This document shows, one piece after another, positions 12,262 through 24,524 of a stretch of 64,000 nt of DNA. A program made the translations under genes and the position numbers. Numbering within the stretch: position 1 is the stretch's first letter; every line of letters begins with the position of its first letter. Under the pieces are notes generated by a model. That model was not told the DNA's origin and did no database searches. It worked only from the letters and a program-made list of their open reading frames with translations. Source of the DNA: Trichostrongylus colubriformis (Eukaryota; Nematoda; Chromadorea; Rhabditida; Trichostrongylidae); contig OZ022260.1 in NCBI GenBank assembly GCA_963978905.1, forward strand, positions 4,577,725 through 4,641,724, read 5' to 3'.

Positions 12262-12605
12262 CACTCAGGTGTCGAGGAAAATGACCGCTTCTGTAACCCC
12301 CCCCCCCCCTTCCTCCTTCCTCAACAGAAATCCAAGTACGAACTCCTTTTCTACGTAATCTCTACATCATTATCAGTAATTATTACCGACTGCATATCAT
12401 TTTTAAGTATTTTGCCACTGTAATTTTTGTTTTGATCACTCAAATTCAATCAATTTTCTTACATATATAACCTGGTCAGCTGACGGCAAGTTCCGGTTAT
12501 CATCTAAATGGGACCATTGCCGACCTCTGCCATTACGTGACCGTTCGTCATATACGACCCTCTGAGCCCCCTGTCGAGGATTCCTCGACTCCCGGTGTAC
12601 CCTGG
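12262..12605. mobile_element. GTCGAGGAA-ended element, copy 2
   Basis: Begins near ACACTCAGGTGTCGAGGAAA and ends GAGGATTCCTCGACTCCCGG TGTACCCTGG. In this copy GTCGAGGAA and TTCCTCGAC are clear inverted ends. A C13 tract (12297-12309) lies just inside the left end. Confidence 0.6.
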
Positions 12606-14337
12606 TAGAAATACTTCCTTAGGTAAAGTAAGCTTTGCCCACCTCCACAGGAATCCTTCTACTGAGACCCTTACCATCGATTTCGCATGCGAGTATACTC
12701 TAACTTCCTAATTCTGTGAATTGAGCAAATAGATATGGGATAAAGGGAGGGGTAGTATAGCGTATCATGAAGCAGTATCCCAGGTCTGAGAAGGGGAAAG
12801 AGCGCTGGAATGACTAAAATAATTTTGAAGAAGGGAATTCCCACGTGAGGTGTGGTTCATCCACTCCGGAGCTATCTCTGCCTCCCCCATTTTTGATTCT
12901 CTTTTGCACTTTTGCTCTATTAACCTTTCCCCACAACCATCTGGTGGCTCACATTTCTGAAAGCGAGCGCAAAAGGTCCTTGTCCGTGCCTCTGCTCACG
13001 CGCCAGGATTCACCACCTCATTTTTTGCGTATTTGCTTCTTGAATCGAAAAGATCGCCGCCCACCGCCGCCGCCGCTGCTGCTGCTGCTGCTGCGAGTGT
13101 TTACGAGCATTTCAAGTGCGGCTAGCACTTTTTGTTGGGGTTTCTTGCCCTCGTTGATCGCACTGCACGCAATGAACCGCACCGCAGTGGTCTCGGCTGC
13201 TCTGAGTGCTGGCTGGCTGCCAACTTTTGTGTGCTGCAACAACTTTCAGACTTCCCATGGATTCTGTATCCTTTTTATACAATAACTGAACTGTCTACAC
13301 TTATATGCTACAGTAGGCAAGGCTTACTTCACTTACTTTTATTTACTTTTCACTTCTATCCAGGATCCCAGCAGTGACTGATTTGTGTAATATGCCCTTA
13401 CAATAACTTTGATAGATCAACCAGTTTTCGAGCTATTGTACCTCCCTCTCCCTGGCAGAGCCTTCAGGGCGCTGTAAGCATGGGCTTCTTTCTTTCCCAA
13501 ATTGACCAATCAGGGCCCCAGGTATAACATGATGACGCATACTTGACCGTGGAACCCACTAGCTAGGCGGGTTTCCAACCCTTTCAACCCTTTCTTTGTT
13601 CTTGCACGCTTTTTATGCACTGATATGATCTTTGTGTACTAGCGTTCATGCCGTGTCTGTGCGGCGCTTCTCCATCGATACTGTTGACTCATCAGCTGAT
13701 GACGTCATCATGCATGCATTCTAACGTTTGACTGATTTTGTAGCACAGGCTTCGATTGATTTATTACAGTGGTAGAGTTTTATTAATTAGTCTCGTTATG
13801 GCGCCTAACCTCGCGAAATCAGAAATCAGAGTGTGGTGGACGGAGCACATAGAAGTAGGAAGATACAATGTTGTGTAACTTGGGGTGGGCAGCAGTGGTA
13901 TTAACAGGATTCCAGAGAACCGACTTGTCAGTAAAGGGTTGCAGTTGTGAGCTCCAGTTATGAAGTACATGTTTTTGACAAGTTAATGTTGTAGAGACAT
14001 GTTTAACCATGTTCCCACCTCAAGCGAGTTGGCGCCAGAAAAGCCTACCTATACAATGGGTTTTGCCTTTTGTAAGATTACACAACAGTAGGTAAAAATC
14101 GAATTTAGTCACCGTTGGCAAGCGTCTCTCGCACAAAGTTACTAGAACATCTAAAGAGGTTCCCAGTAGCGTGTGGCATATATATTAAGGGATGGGCTTA
14201 TGATACTTGCGGGTTATTTGATGTAGGAAACGTTGGAGTGTCGCCTCTCCCAGTTGAGTTTGAGAGCAACTGAGTGAGCCCGTGGGAAAAAGTTCGGTCG
14301 ATCTGTGTGGGATTCAATCACATGGCGCGAGTAAGTA
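12606..14337. other. No gene proven; GC-rich island 12845-13250
   Basis: The part at 12845-13250 is GC-richer, with a CCGCCGCCG/CTGCTG run at 13063-13095 and a TGTTTAC forkhead-type site at 13099-13105. The frame over it (146 codons, Pro and Leu runs) looks like simple-sequence translation. It could be a promoter or untranslated exon, but nothing proves it. Confidence 0.35.
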
Positions 14338-14513
14338 TAGTACATTTCGAAAAAACTGATTGGGCGTGTCCCACAGACTTGGGTGAATGGCGAGAGTGAG
14401 AGTACGTGGCGAGAGTGAAATTGTGTGGCGGGGTGAGAGAATTGAAAGAGTTTGATACAAGTTCATACAAGTCCGTAGGACACGCCCAATCAGTTTTTCT
14501 GAAATGGACTGAA
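14338..14513. mobile_element. Inverted-repeat element with GGCGTG ends, copy 1
   Basis: The left end reads TAGTACATTTCGAAAAAACTG then ATTGGGCGTGTCC. The right end is the inverse: GGACACGCCCAATCAGTTTT then TCTGAAATGGACTG. The centre has GGCGAGAGTGAGAGT-CGTGGCG. Further copies are at 26629-26778 and 35237-35348. Confidence 0.75.
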
Positions 14514-15674
14514 CAGTTTGACGTTTCCAGTCTTTACGCCTTCCCCTACTTTTAGTTAGCTTATTTGCTTCTATCTTAAGCTTAGCACTTGAAATTTACG
14601 TACATATTACTTACATAAAATTCTACATAAATAAAATAAAGAAAATAAAATAGTAAGCTAAAAAAAATTAATAGTAAACAATAAATTCATGCAATTTTGT
14701 TAAAAAGTGGAAATCTAGAGCGATTACGAGGCGATGTAAAAATCCACGTCTTACGTTCTCATCCTGCACAGTTATCAGTTATCAGTATCAAACTTGTTTG
14801 CATTGAAGGTATCGGTCGATCAGGTTCGGTGTTGATCCGACAATCAACTCATGAGTCACGTAGGTGGCAACAGCGCCGTTTCCCACTGTTCCACCTCCAT
14901 TTGCTCCCTATATTCACGTATTCTCGTGAAAAGCAGTTCTACTATAGGAGAGCTATAACAGTTCTTGTTCAACTCCGCTCACGAAGGGATAAGCGCCGAT
15001 CGCTATCATTAGCTAGCTGATTATAGACCGGCCGTCATGGATGCGATAGCGTGGTGCGTAATGGCGACCCCCGTGCACTAGTACAGTTTGTTTGATGAAA
15101 TTCTGTCCCGACGGAAGCGCCACCACGACGGCGGCGGCGGCAGTTGTTGCCTGCTGGGAGATCGCGCCGTCGACATCGATATCACTCGCAGTCTGGTGAT
15201 TTTTGATCAGTTACCCGAAACTTTGCCTATCAGTTCAAGGTGGCTCGAAACATGTGATGATTGAGTGGAAGGAACTGTAACGTAACATCGCCACAATCAC
15301 TTCATTACTAATTCGCTCCGAATTCTTTCCTCTAGTTTTTACTTCACAGTTCGATTTAGAACATAGCTACAAAGCGGACGAGTTGTCTGTGAGTTGTTGT
15401 CTTCGTTCAACACTCATCAAGTAGCTCAGGAAATGAAAATCCTCACCTAATTATTTTTTGTTACTTTCTTTGTGGATTTCAAGTAACCAATAGTGCTGAA
15501 ACGAACAGGTCCCGCTTTAGCATTGGAGAGGATCTTCATTTCAACCCTTTTCAGAAGAATCCCCCGGGAGGTAATACGACTGGATTCCGAGTGTTCATCC
15601 AGTTTAAGAGTTACAATAAGATGATCCAAGCGGTCATGATTGCAGTATTGAAGGGCGGGAGAGAGGGGAAGTAA

Positions 15675-15813
15675 GGCCGCATACATACTTTGCGAAGCCG
15701 GCGGCAGGGCGCGGCTGCGTGTCTCTGTGTCTCCGCCTGTGTCTCTCTATCTCGTTGCCTCTCGTTGTCTTTGAACGCAGCCATCCCTGTCGGCGGAAAG
15801 TATGAACGCGGCG
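15675..15813. mobile_element. TAA-flanked MITE (Harbinger-like), copy 1
   Basis: Ends GGCCGCATACATACTTTGCG and CGGAAAGTATGAACGCGGCG are inverted repeats, with a second inverted block GGCTGCGT / ACGCAGCC inside. TAA flanks both sides (15672-15674, 15814-15816), the target duplication size of PIF/Harbinger elements. Its right flank is the left end of a G/C-bounded element, so one of them inserted at the edge of the other. Confidence 0.75.
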
Positions 15814-15991
15814 TAACTTGTAGAATAACGAACAATGACATGCTTTTACATGGCTGACGTGTCAATATCGTACCGCACCTGTCGTAAAATATAGTACGCA
15901 CATGTATGATTCTGTAAAGATAATATTACTGCTTAACAATCAAGTAAAAGCATGTTACTGAACATTCAACAAGTTGCCCCCCCTCCCCCCC
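15814..15991. mobile_element. G/C-bounded inverted-repeat element, copy B
   Basis: The left end reads TAACTTGT-GAATAACGAACA without its G run; the adjacent TAA-flanked element abuts it. The right end reads CATTCAACAAGTTGCCCCCC then TCCCCCCC. Internal motifs are ACATGGCTGACGTGTCAATA and CACATGTATGATTCTGTAAAG. Confidence 0.7.
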
Positions 15992-17523
15992 ACTAGTTTA
16001 GCACCCGGTCAAGGGTACCAAACCGCAAAGGGTGGGTTCGCTGCAATATAATGTCAATAATATTATCAATACTTAATGTTAATAACAATAATAATAAGCT
16101 CTCATAATATCAATACTTAATACTAATATCAATAATAATAAGCTCTAAGAAGTTTTCCTGATCAATTCTGAGCTTCTAACGGCCTCATTCATATAGCACG
16201 CATAATAAATACATGGTGCACTCCGATTGAACCGAAGAAAGCCATCATTCATTCCTTTTTTTCCCTTCTTCAGTTCGTGAGTTTCATGTAATTTTTCACA
16301 TATTTACTCTATGAGTCACTCGCCTACATCGTTCGCCTACTTCTGAATATTAAATTTTTTTTTGATTGTTATTCATTCCATCTCGAGACAGATGTGTGGA
16401 AGGGGACGTCTGAGGAAAAGAGTGTACTAAGAAGGATTGCCGAATGGAATTCGGCATCCATTACCATTGCTATCAATTTAATTTCGTCAATCAGACATCA
16501 ACAATTCGCGAGCAACATGCCAAGCCAATTATTGGATTCCTGTGGCAGTCTAGAATTTCAAGGATATTCTAATGAACATCTGTTAGAAGTGGTCTAGACA
16601 CATTTCATCCTACCCGCACCCACAGTGGAATCGCTTTTCGCTTGGATTTTGCGCTTGGGACCCTTCATGTTTGCTGCGTAGGCCGTTCTGATCAGAATCA
16701 ACGCCTCTCCCTCATAGAGTACATGGGTTGCTTACGTTAGTCGCTGTGTTTGCTCGGTAACATTTGTATGGTTTCGATCATGCACGCTGCGTCCAAGGAT
16801 AGGGGGCACGCAGGGCATGTGGGCGGGGCGACGGTGGGCGTCACTTGTTTCACGTTAATTGGTTCCTTGACCGTTCCCCCTTGTTCTGCTTGTCCATTGA
16901 TTTAAATCTCATTTAAATCTCTAATCGAAGTCTCAGCGAGATTGCTTGATTTTCCTGGAATGCTGCAGACGTCTGACTTTTTTGAGTCACAGTTTCCATC
17001 CTAGTATGTATGTAAAATTCCATTCATACTAGGCGAGCTGATCGCCATCGCGATCGATGAAGTGCACCGCCATTCATTGGTCTCACTATCAAAACGACGT
17101 CGCCAGTGCCAACGCCAATGTGCTATTTCAAAAAATTGGTCATAGCGTCTGAGTTTCGTCAATCGCGCTCGCGAAGTATGAATGCGGCATACGCCATACT
17201 GTGAATTATGTTGGCTTGCATTGTTCAGGCGCTTTCCTCCACTCAATATCATCCACTCAAAATGACACGACAACTGACTGACTCTGATATGGAGGAATGC
17301 TCAGTCTCATCGGGTCCTTAACGTACCTTTTTCCTCCCTGTTATAATAATTCTGTTTGCACAAACTATTACAAAATTATAGGGGACTTCTCAAGTGTTCT
17401 TTTTTTCTTTCAGTCGTTATGAGGAGCACACAGTAACCATAAATTGACTGTGATAAGAATGGCTATTACAGTAAGCAAGGTGATAAAAGTTGTAGAGGAT
17501 GATAAGACGATTATTACTTACTA
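15992..17523. other. No gene seen; AT-rich tandem duplication
   Basis: TATCAATACTTAAT followed by AATAATAATAAGCTCT is duplicated at 16064-16102 and 16108-16146 (period 44). The 67-codon frame at 16394-16597 has no recognised similarity and no convincing splice context. Confidence 0.4.
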
Positions 17524-18422
17524 TTAGGTTGTAAGGAAAGTTTTGGCCGGTTTTTGAAATTTCAACTTCGAGAGATCATAACTCGGCTCAGAGTGCATCT
17601 TTTCTCACAGAGTAAGCACCATTAGATTCGCCACACTCTTGGCAACACTATGCATACCTACACATCTCAATTTGATAAAGGGCTGATAATTTATATTGCG
17701 CGAAATGAAAAAAAGTCGACTTCAAATCGCCACTCTTTCTGAACACACTGCTACTGAAGGAGCTGGCCAGATGTTTTGGGAAGTGGGGCATAGTTAGCGC
17801 TAGATCTGATGAACATGATAGACGAGTAAGGGCCTCACCCTGCAACTGCTTCAATTAGTGGAAGAGGATTTGTGAAAAATGCGCTTGCGCATGACTGCCG
17901 TGGGGGGTCCCGCGGCACCCATTTTTTTGGATTTTTCCAAATCAAGGCCACTTGAGGTGGTCAGCTAAGGTTGCTTGTTGAGGGCCAATACTTGTGGATA
18001 TCCCCTGCAAATATGGACGCTCATCGCCTTCTGCCGTTTTAGTTAAAGCGATTTGATCAATTGAAAATTCGAGCAGCTCGTCCTCATTTCTGCACTTCTG
18101 AAACCGGAGACAATGTGTTCCATCCAGTGATACACCCCCTCCTCTTGCAGTATTCACATTTGTGGTCACCTTCGCTGGGACTCGGCTAAACAAGAACTCT
18201 TGAAGTGAAGTCATCTTAAAAGTGCCATTTTCGCAGCACTTTAAAACTTCCCTAATAAATTGAAAACCTTGTGGCATTCCAAATAAAACATATATTCTGA
18301 AAGAGCAACTTTTTCTCTATCTAACGAGCATAATATGTCAGCTGATTCATGTTGACGCGCTCTGATATTTAAATTTATCTTGTGATTGCGAAAAAGCGGC
18401 CAGAACTTTCCTTACAACCTAA
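17524..18422 (-). mobile_element. Mariner-family element, 899 bp, defective
   Basis: The terminal inverted repeats begin TTAGGTTGTAAGGAAAGTT and then TGGCCG. TA lies on both sides (17522-17523, 18423-18424), the standard Tc1/mariner duplication. On the minus strand, fragments of a mariner transposase are readable in order. First comes an N-terminal DNA-binding part (TTNVNTARGGGVS..., LRFQKCRNEDELLE, LQGISTSIGPQQATLADHLK). Then, in a shifted frame, comes the C-terminal catalytic part (SSDLALTMPHFPKHLASSF; mariner consensus YSPDLAPTDYHFFKHL). The middle is deleted and frames are broken, so it is non-autonomous. Confidence 0.85.
17648..18277 (-). pseudogene. Mariner transposase remnant
   Basis: Two separate minus-strand open segments (18277-17942 and 17854-17648) hold the N-terminal helix-turn-helix region and the C-terminal end of the catalytic domain. 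The first catalytic Asp region is missing. The length of about 180 readable codons compares with about 345 in intact mariner transposases. It cannot make an active enzyme. Confidence 0.75.
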
Positions 18423-18928
18423 TATTTTTATAATGGAGGCGATTAAAGACGTGAAAAGTCAGAAAGTAGCAAGGGGAATAATGCAAAAGTAGAAAGAAGC
18501 AAAAGGGGATTAAATGTTATGCAGATTTTATAAAGGCCAGTTGTGACGGAACATGAATGTCTTAGAGATGTGAGAAATTGATGGCATCAAGGCCATAGGG
18601 CACTAGGATTCACATGGATAATTTGAATAGGAATAGAGGATAAAGGCAATTAATAGCAACGTTAAAACCAGTGCTAATAACGGGGAACTAATCATTGTGA
18701 TAACCCCCCCCCCCCCCAAAATCGCAAAGCAAGTCGACTGCAATGTGATCGTCTGCGCGATCCTCACGTGAATGTCGAATGCATGACGCAATCCCGGAAA
18801 ATCGATTGCTACCATGTCAACCGCTTGGTTTTTGCCCATTTATTTAGATCACAAAACTCGTTCAAATAGCACGTCTTTCAAATCCATGCAGCACTCAATT
18901 CGTGATTTTGAATGTGCTCACGGAGAAG

Positions 18929-19160
18929 GTGGGGCAGGCGCCGTTATCGCCCGCAGTGACTCTAGATCGATTCCCATTCACGCCAACGCATTCGTACAAC
19001 TCTCAAGGATTTCTCCAAAGAGTTCGCTGCTACCGTGCCTGTCTGACACTGATCTAAGATCCTAATAGGCATTGTATAGGTCAAGTTCACGTCCAAATGT
19101 TGATGGCAATCTAAGTTAAAGCTGAGTGCGTGGCGCATCTCTAAAAAAGATCGATATGGA
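18929..19160 (+). mobile_element. tRNA-derived SINE candidate, copy 4 (diverged)
   Basis: Contains AGATCGATTCC at 18964-18974, the family's B-box position, then CATTCACGCC. Further on are GCATTGTATAGGTCAAGTTC, GCAATCTAAGTTAA and the tail TGCGTGGCGCATCT followed by AAGATCGAT. The block order is the same as in the other copies. Confidence 0.6.
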
Positions 19161-22100
19161 TAGAGTACGTTACTTCCTGGATCAAGATTAATGAGAAAGA
19201 GCAGCAGGCAACTTAAAAAAATCATCCAAAGAGGCTTCCATCCTCCTTAAGCTCAGGGAATCTGCTCCAGTGGGTGTCTGATCTCATTTTTCCCGCGCTA
19301 TACTCTTCCTGTGATCCGGCCTGTGAGGGGAACAGTTCAAGGTGGTCTTCATCTCTAGAAATGCCATTTTCGCATTAGTCGTTGTTGTCCTCGTCGGTGT
19401 GTCACGAGTACAGCGCGCTGATGGTGGGGGTTCCCCCTTGTTCGTATTTCTTCGTTCCTTGTGATTCTTTTAACAGCTAGCCAGACGGGCGGCCGGCCGG
19501 CCGGCTTACCAGCCGACCAACGACGTGGTTCGCCCTCCCTTTGTGCTGCTGCTGCGCCACTCTGCTGCTGATATGCTGTGCGTGATGTGTTTTTCAGCGG
19601 TGGCAACGTTTTCGCGCTGCACTTTTCATTGACGTTCGTGTTTTTTTCCGGCAACGTAATCGTGCTCACATTGAACTTTGGACCTGTGTCCTCGCGGACA
19701 AGTTTTCCTCATCGATTTGATCGTTTAACTATGAACTCTTTTTATCACGTAATTCATTTGATTGTTCTCACTCATTTTCAATTTACTCTATTCACATAAA
19801 TGAGTTATCCAAAAAATGGTTGGAAGCAGGCCAACTTTCACCGGAAAGCTTGACAAAGTGAGTAGAACAGCGCCAAACAGCGTACTTGCTATGTGGGTTA
19901 TCACAGAAACGAATCTTATCCGTGCAATTCAATTTTGCATCTTCCTGTATTGGCTAGAAACTATAACGTTTATACAGAAATGTGACTCTGCCTTTGCACT
20001 GTTGGGCGACCATATGTCTTTGTGAAAGGGAGAAATGACTTTGGATGACTCCCGACGATTACTTACCAAGGTTCTCTTGCATGGCGAAATGCAAAGGTTT
20101 GTTGAGCTGATTTCGTGATGTAGCAGAAGATTCGTGAAGCAAAGCCCTGAACGTGCCCCGCCCCTCGTTGGACGAGTTTCGCTTCCTGAATGCACGCGAA
20201 TTTTTCATTGAATCCTTACCTGTTTATCTTTTATCGCATTTTTTTCATTGGAATATCCTACTTGTTCATCTTTCATCACAACCTGGTGTATGCACCTTCA
20301 GCCTTGATATAGTTATATATCAGCGTCTCTTTTAATTAAACGCTATTTATGATAAAAGGCCCGCGTGGACGAGTTTAGCGTGCCATTACTGTCACTTTAG
20401 CTTTTTGTCTCATCACAGATATTTCTTCGTTGATCAGCTTTTTCTGTACTCATCTGAATAGCGTCTGAATAGCTCCTTTCACTTCTATTCGGACTACGTT
20501 GTGCTTATTTTGGACGAGTTTTTTGCACCCTGTACGTACACTCGGACGAGTTTTCGCTTTTTATGATCTTCTTGGTTTGTTCTTATCACCGCGATCTTTC
20601 AGGAGTATCATCGACAACACACTTCTTACTGCACACATATCAACAAGCACTGTTGTTTCCCGGTTTCTCAGTCAAGTACGTGATTTTTGCTGAACGCTAC
20701 GTATTTCTTCTCATTTATGTTGTAACTCAGTGGTGATAAGTGATAAGATAACAAGAAGCGGATTGGCTGCATCCTGTAGAAACAGAAAAAAATCTAGAAC
20801 CAATTACATAAAACCACCATCTCAGTTCCCGTTATTGATTGAACGATTATCAACTTCACTTTGGTACATCTTCTTCTGTTCTAAAATTTTTCGGTTTCAA
20901 AATTTTCATATGAACCTTTGTTGATTGTTCAACGAAACCTCGCATATCGATTATATCGCTGGCCGGAAGTATACACGATTTTCTACCCATTACACTATCG
21001 TATGATTCGGCATATACATTTCTACTTTAAAAAATTTTTTTTCTTAACGTGGGTTTTTTGCTGCCGTTTGCGACACGTGTTGGTACAAAAACGCTTATTT
21101 ATGGTCTTTGCCTCGGTCCTTGTTTGATAAGTTGAACTCTCACCCTTGCGCTCGGGAAAATTAGGTGGGGTTCGGATCTCCCTAAAGGACGAACTTTTTT
21201 TCAGCTTGGCCATTTCTGTTTTATTACGGTAGATAGTTTTGCTTATCTTTCCTTTGCATTCTTGAAACGATACATTATATATCTCGACAAACAATCTTTC
21301 TTACTTGTGAAAGCTCATGGGAAACTTCTCTGTGGTCGTATTTTCGCTTATTGTTGGTCAGGGAGGGGGGTGGGGTCATATTTGCAGCACCTGCATCATG
21401 TGGTGAACTTTATTATGAGAACTGAAAGCAATCAATAGGCAAGATAGACTTCAGGAGGAGGGGGCTTACATATTGCATGGTTATTTTCTTCGACACCGCG
21501 CTTGGCCTTGCTTCCCAATTGTTGAGAATATTTATTTTAAAAGCCTGTCAAAGAATAAAAGAAAAGAATCAAAAAATAGGAAGAAAATCTGTTTCTTTTT
21601 TGATTAAAGATATTGCAACAAATTATCTGACGCATAATTGCCTGCCCAATGTCAAGACTATGCAGGCAATTCTGCGTCAGATATTCTTCAAAATCATCCC
21701 TGTCATTCTTCAGAATTCTTCAATATTCTTTGAAATCATCTCTGTCATTATATCTATTTTGCTGCCACTTCGGTTCTTTTCGCCCTCCATCCGGCGTTTC
21801 TATGTAATTTGAGGCATTGAATATACGTTTTTATGTAATCTGGGTCAATAAATTTTGAACAACTATTTTTTGTATTATGCGTTTGAGTTCAATTATCTGG
21901 TCGGGAGCGTTGATGACAGATATCTGGCACATTTTTGGGAAATTAATTATAATCCTTATTACGCAGTTGTTTGCAAAACAAAATCTGAGAGGTAAGGCGG
22001 AAGTTGTGGATGTGAGCTCTTAATTTGCCCTTTGCTTCATGAATGTTTCCTCCTTGTCAAGTTATTTGATATGGATTGGAAAATAAGTTCAAAAAACAGT

Positions 22101-22831
22101 TGGCTTCAATATGAACACATTATTGTACATATTTATTAGATATTTATATTTGAAAAGTTGATGAGTCTCTACGAATTCTATTTTGTTACAATGCGTGAAT
22201 CTTGTTTATTTATTTACGCAGTTTTTCTGCATTTTAGAGTCTCACCTCGTAAGCTAAATACAGCCACTTATTCCAAAAAGCCATCACAATTCCCACCTTA
22301 AAATCGAGTATATGGCTCATATCGGAAGGAGATTGATCAGCAGCCAGCATTCCAAGTTTGGAACCTCGAAGTTAGAATAGAATGAGAAGGTGGGAAGTGA
22401 GCGGTGTCCAGTAGTAGAACCTCCTCCCTTCGTTCCATGAAGCTAACCCCTCGCCCCGCTTTTTCAAAGAATGTATTCGGATTTTTTTCACATAAACAAT
22501 GCCCCGTAGACGTCCCGAAATTGAATCCAGATGTTGTGTGAAATACTGTTGATCCGGGGCCATATGTGTCTGTCTGTCCAATGGTTTTGTCTCCTGAGTT
22601 CACTGAAATATTTCGTAGTATACGTAATATTCCTTTACGCCGTGACTGCAGCTCTTAAATACGCCATGCATCGGTTCTTATTGTTAGCGCGTAATCTATG
22701 AAAGAAGCACGGCTCCTCTTAGCGAATACAGGATGCCGAAGTGCTCCGCCATGTGTTAGATAGGGAGTTGTTATAAACGAAAATTAAGCTGATTCCTTAC
22801 TTAGGACCCCTATATAAAGGATACAGGATAA
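19161..22831. other. No gene seen; hairpin and short repeats
   Basis: Contains four copies of GGACGAGTTT within 385 bp (20170, 20367, 20511, 20544), a strong hairpin at 21624-21683 and a SINE-type tail near 22660 (minus strand, TGCATGGCGTA). Open frames are AT-rich and without domains. Confidence 0.4.
21624..21683. other. Near-perfect 22-bp hairpin
   Basis: TATCTGACGCATAATTGCCT then GC pairs with GCAGGCAATTCTGCGTCAGA then TA, with one mismatch in 22. The loop is 16 nt. It could be a miRNA-like precursor or the core of a small palindromic element. No second copy was noticed. Confidence 0.45.
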
Positions 22832-23107
22832 AGTTTTTGGCGTTAATCAATCCCTTCTGTGGGATGCGCCGCACATATTCTACTTCTATTTAGAATCGTG
22901 ATGGCTGGTGAATGTGATGTGGCCTATACAATGACTTGCGTTGGCCAGCCGCTGTACAAGTTAGTGCTTTTATCCTCCCAGACGAGTCTGGTACCAATTC
23001 GCCGACCCCGGAGGGATGGAAGGCTTGGTTGGCCTGAGCGGGCGTTGATGCGGATTCGATCTCCGCACCATGAGAGTGGGGCGTGCGCCACCTGTCGCTA
23101 CACCACC
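22832..23107 (-). mobile_element. tRNA-derived SINE candidate, copy 2 (best preserved head)
   Basis: Read on the minus strand, the head is GGTGGTGTAGCGACAGGTGG CGCACG. A T-arm-like hairpin GCGGA-GATCGAA-TCCGC follows at 23050-23066, with a 5-bp stem and 7-nt loop. It contains the B-box-like AGATCGAATCC. The body then carries TTGGTACCAGACTCGTCTGG, GTCATTGTATAGGCCACATC and TCACGATTCTAAAT. The tail is GTGCGGCGCATCCCACAGAA, then GGGATTGATTAACGCC and AAAAACTTTATCC. Intact T-arm geometry next to an A-box-like head is what a tRNA-derived pol III SINE looks like. Confidence 0.7.
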
Positions 23108-23249
23108 ATATAATAATGCATATTTTATGATGCTTTCTTGTCTTCAAGTTTTGCAGTCATTCTGGAGCAAGTGGTAACTCTTCCATTCCATCATTGTATT
23201 AAACATGCTGAAATTCCAAGAAGTCTAGCAACATCTTATTTATTTCAGT

Positions 23250-23325
23250 TATTTACTTAATTGCCTTATTTACTTATTTATTTATTTATTTATTCATTAA
23301 TTATTTATATATTTATTTTAAAGCG
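23250..23325. repeat. TTTA-rich microsatellite
   Basis: An imperfect run of TTTA and TTAT units, with AT-rich flanks. Confidence 0.85.
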
Positions 23326-23584
23326 ATGTGCATTATGTGTAGCAGTTCCACGTATGGATGCATTAGACCCGTTACCAAGGGTGACAATGGGTTTTTTCCT
23401 CGAAGAATTTGACCAATTAGCCGTCAAAAGCCATATGAAAAATCTAATTCCTAGAGAATTTTCATGAACTTTTTTGCCGCTTTCAAGAAGCGAAAAGTTT
23501 TGAATTCCAGACTTATTGGTGTTAAAATCCACAGCTCATCAGTCATCATACCGTGTTATTTATATACGAGGTTGCCAGATGAAA

Positions 23585-23890
23585 ATCCTCTCTCATCATT
23601 CAGGCCTTAACCCTACCTTAACCTCGACCCTGTCCTGACTCTGTCCATCCTAACGTGATCCTGGCTTTTCCCGACTTCTGCCTTAATAGCCTAACTTTGA
23701 CCCCTTCGAAACCCCATCTCTGACCCTACGTCAGCCCTTACCAAATTCTAACCTCGTATCTGCACTAATTCTAACCTTAACCCTGCTCGCTCTTTAGTTT
23801 GACCCTTCCCCGACTCTGAACCCATCGTATCCTTGGTACCATACCCTAACCCTACGCCATACGTAACTCTGACTCCATCCTAGCCGCTGT
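23585..23890. repeat. Degenerate CCTAAC/CCCTGA hexamer-like tract
   Basis: About 300 bp in which short pyrimidine-rich units such as TTAACCC, CTAACCT, GACCCT and CCTAACCCTAC recur every 5-7 bases with strong strand asymmetry. It resembles a decayed telomere-like or minisatellite array. The nematode telomere unit on this strand would be GCCTAA, which occurs only loosely. Confidence 0.5.
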
Positions 23891-24175
23891 AATTTTGATG
23901 CTATATTGCCTATCTTACTTTGCTCTTTGATGGTAATATGCAATAAAAGTGGGTAGCATCAGGGGTGGTTAAATATGGGTCACAAAGCCTTTCACTAGTA
24001 TGTAAGGAGATCCCCCCCCCAAAAAAAAAAACCCATGCCAGCCGAGAAGTACTCTTCTTTTATGTCTATCCTTGCTTACCCACCATGCTTAATCTCATGG
24101 TGATTCAAAGGTCATCTTGCAAAGCATCTTTTGTTGCGAGCTATGTAAAGTACAAGCGGGGTTAGCGTAGGCATG

Positions 24176-24524
24176 AGGCAGCGTTTATAGTTTTGGAATT
24201 TGCGTAATTGCAGAATTGCGTAATTTGCGGAAAAGCATTAGATAGTTATCGATTGGGAGAACTGCGGAATTCGCGGAATTGTGGAAAGAAAAATAGATAA
24301 GTATCGACAGGGAGAATCGTGGTACCTACGGAAATGAAACATTTCCTGGTTCTTAGTTTCTCTGATCCTCTCGTCTCTTTGAAGTATGGAAATCAATGCG
24401 TATCTAATGCCTTTCCGCAAATCCCACAATTCTGCATTTCCACAATCTGCATGTAATTCCGCAGTTCTCCCAATCGATATCTATCTAATGCATTTCCCGC
24501 AACCAAAACTATGAACGCTGCCTA
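24176..24524. mobile_element. Foldback element, about 350 bp
   Basis: AGGCAGCGTTTATAGTTTTG at the left is the inverse of CCAAAACTATGAACGCTGCCT at the right. Inside, GCATTAGATAGTTATCGATT GGGAGAACTGCGGAATT pairs with AATTCCGCAGTTCTCCCAAT CGATATCTATCTAATGC. Interior copies of GCGGAATT/AATTCCGC-like units add to the palindrome. It is non-coding. Confidence 0.75.
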
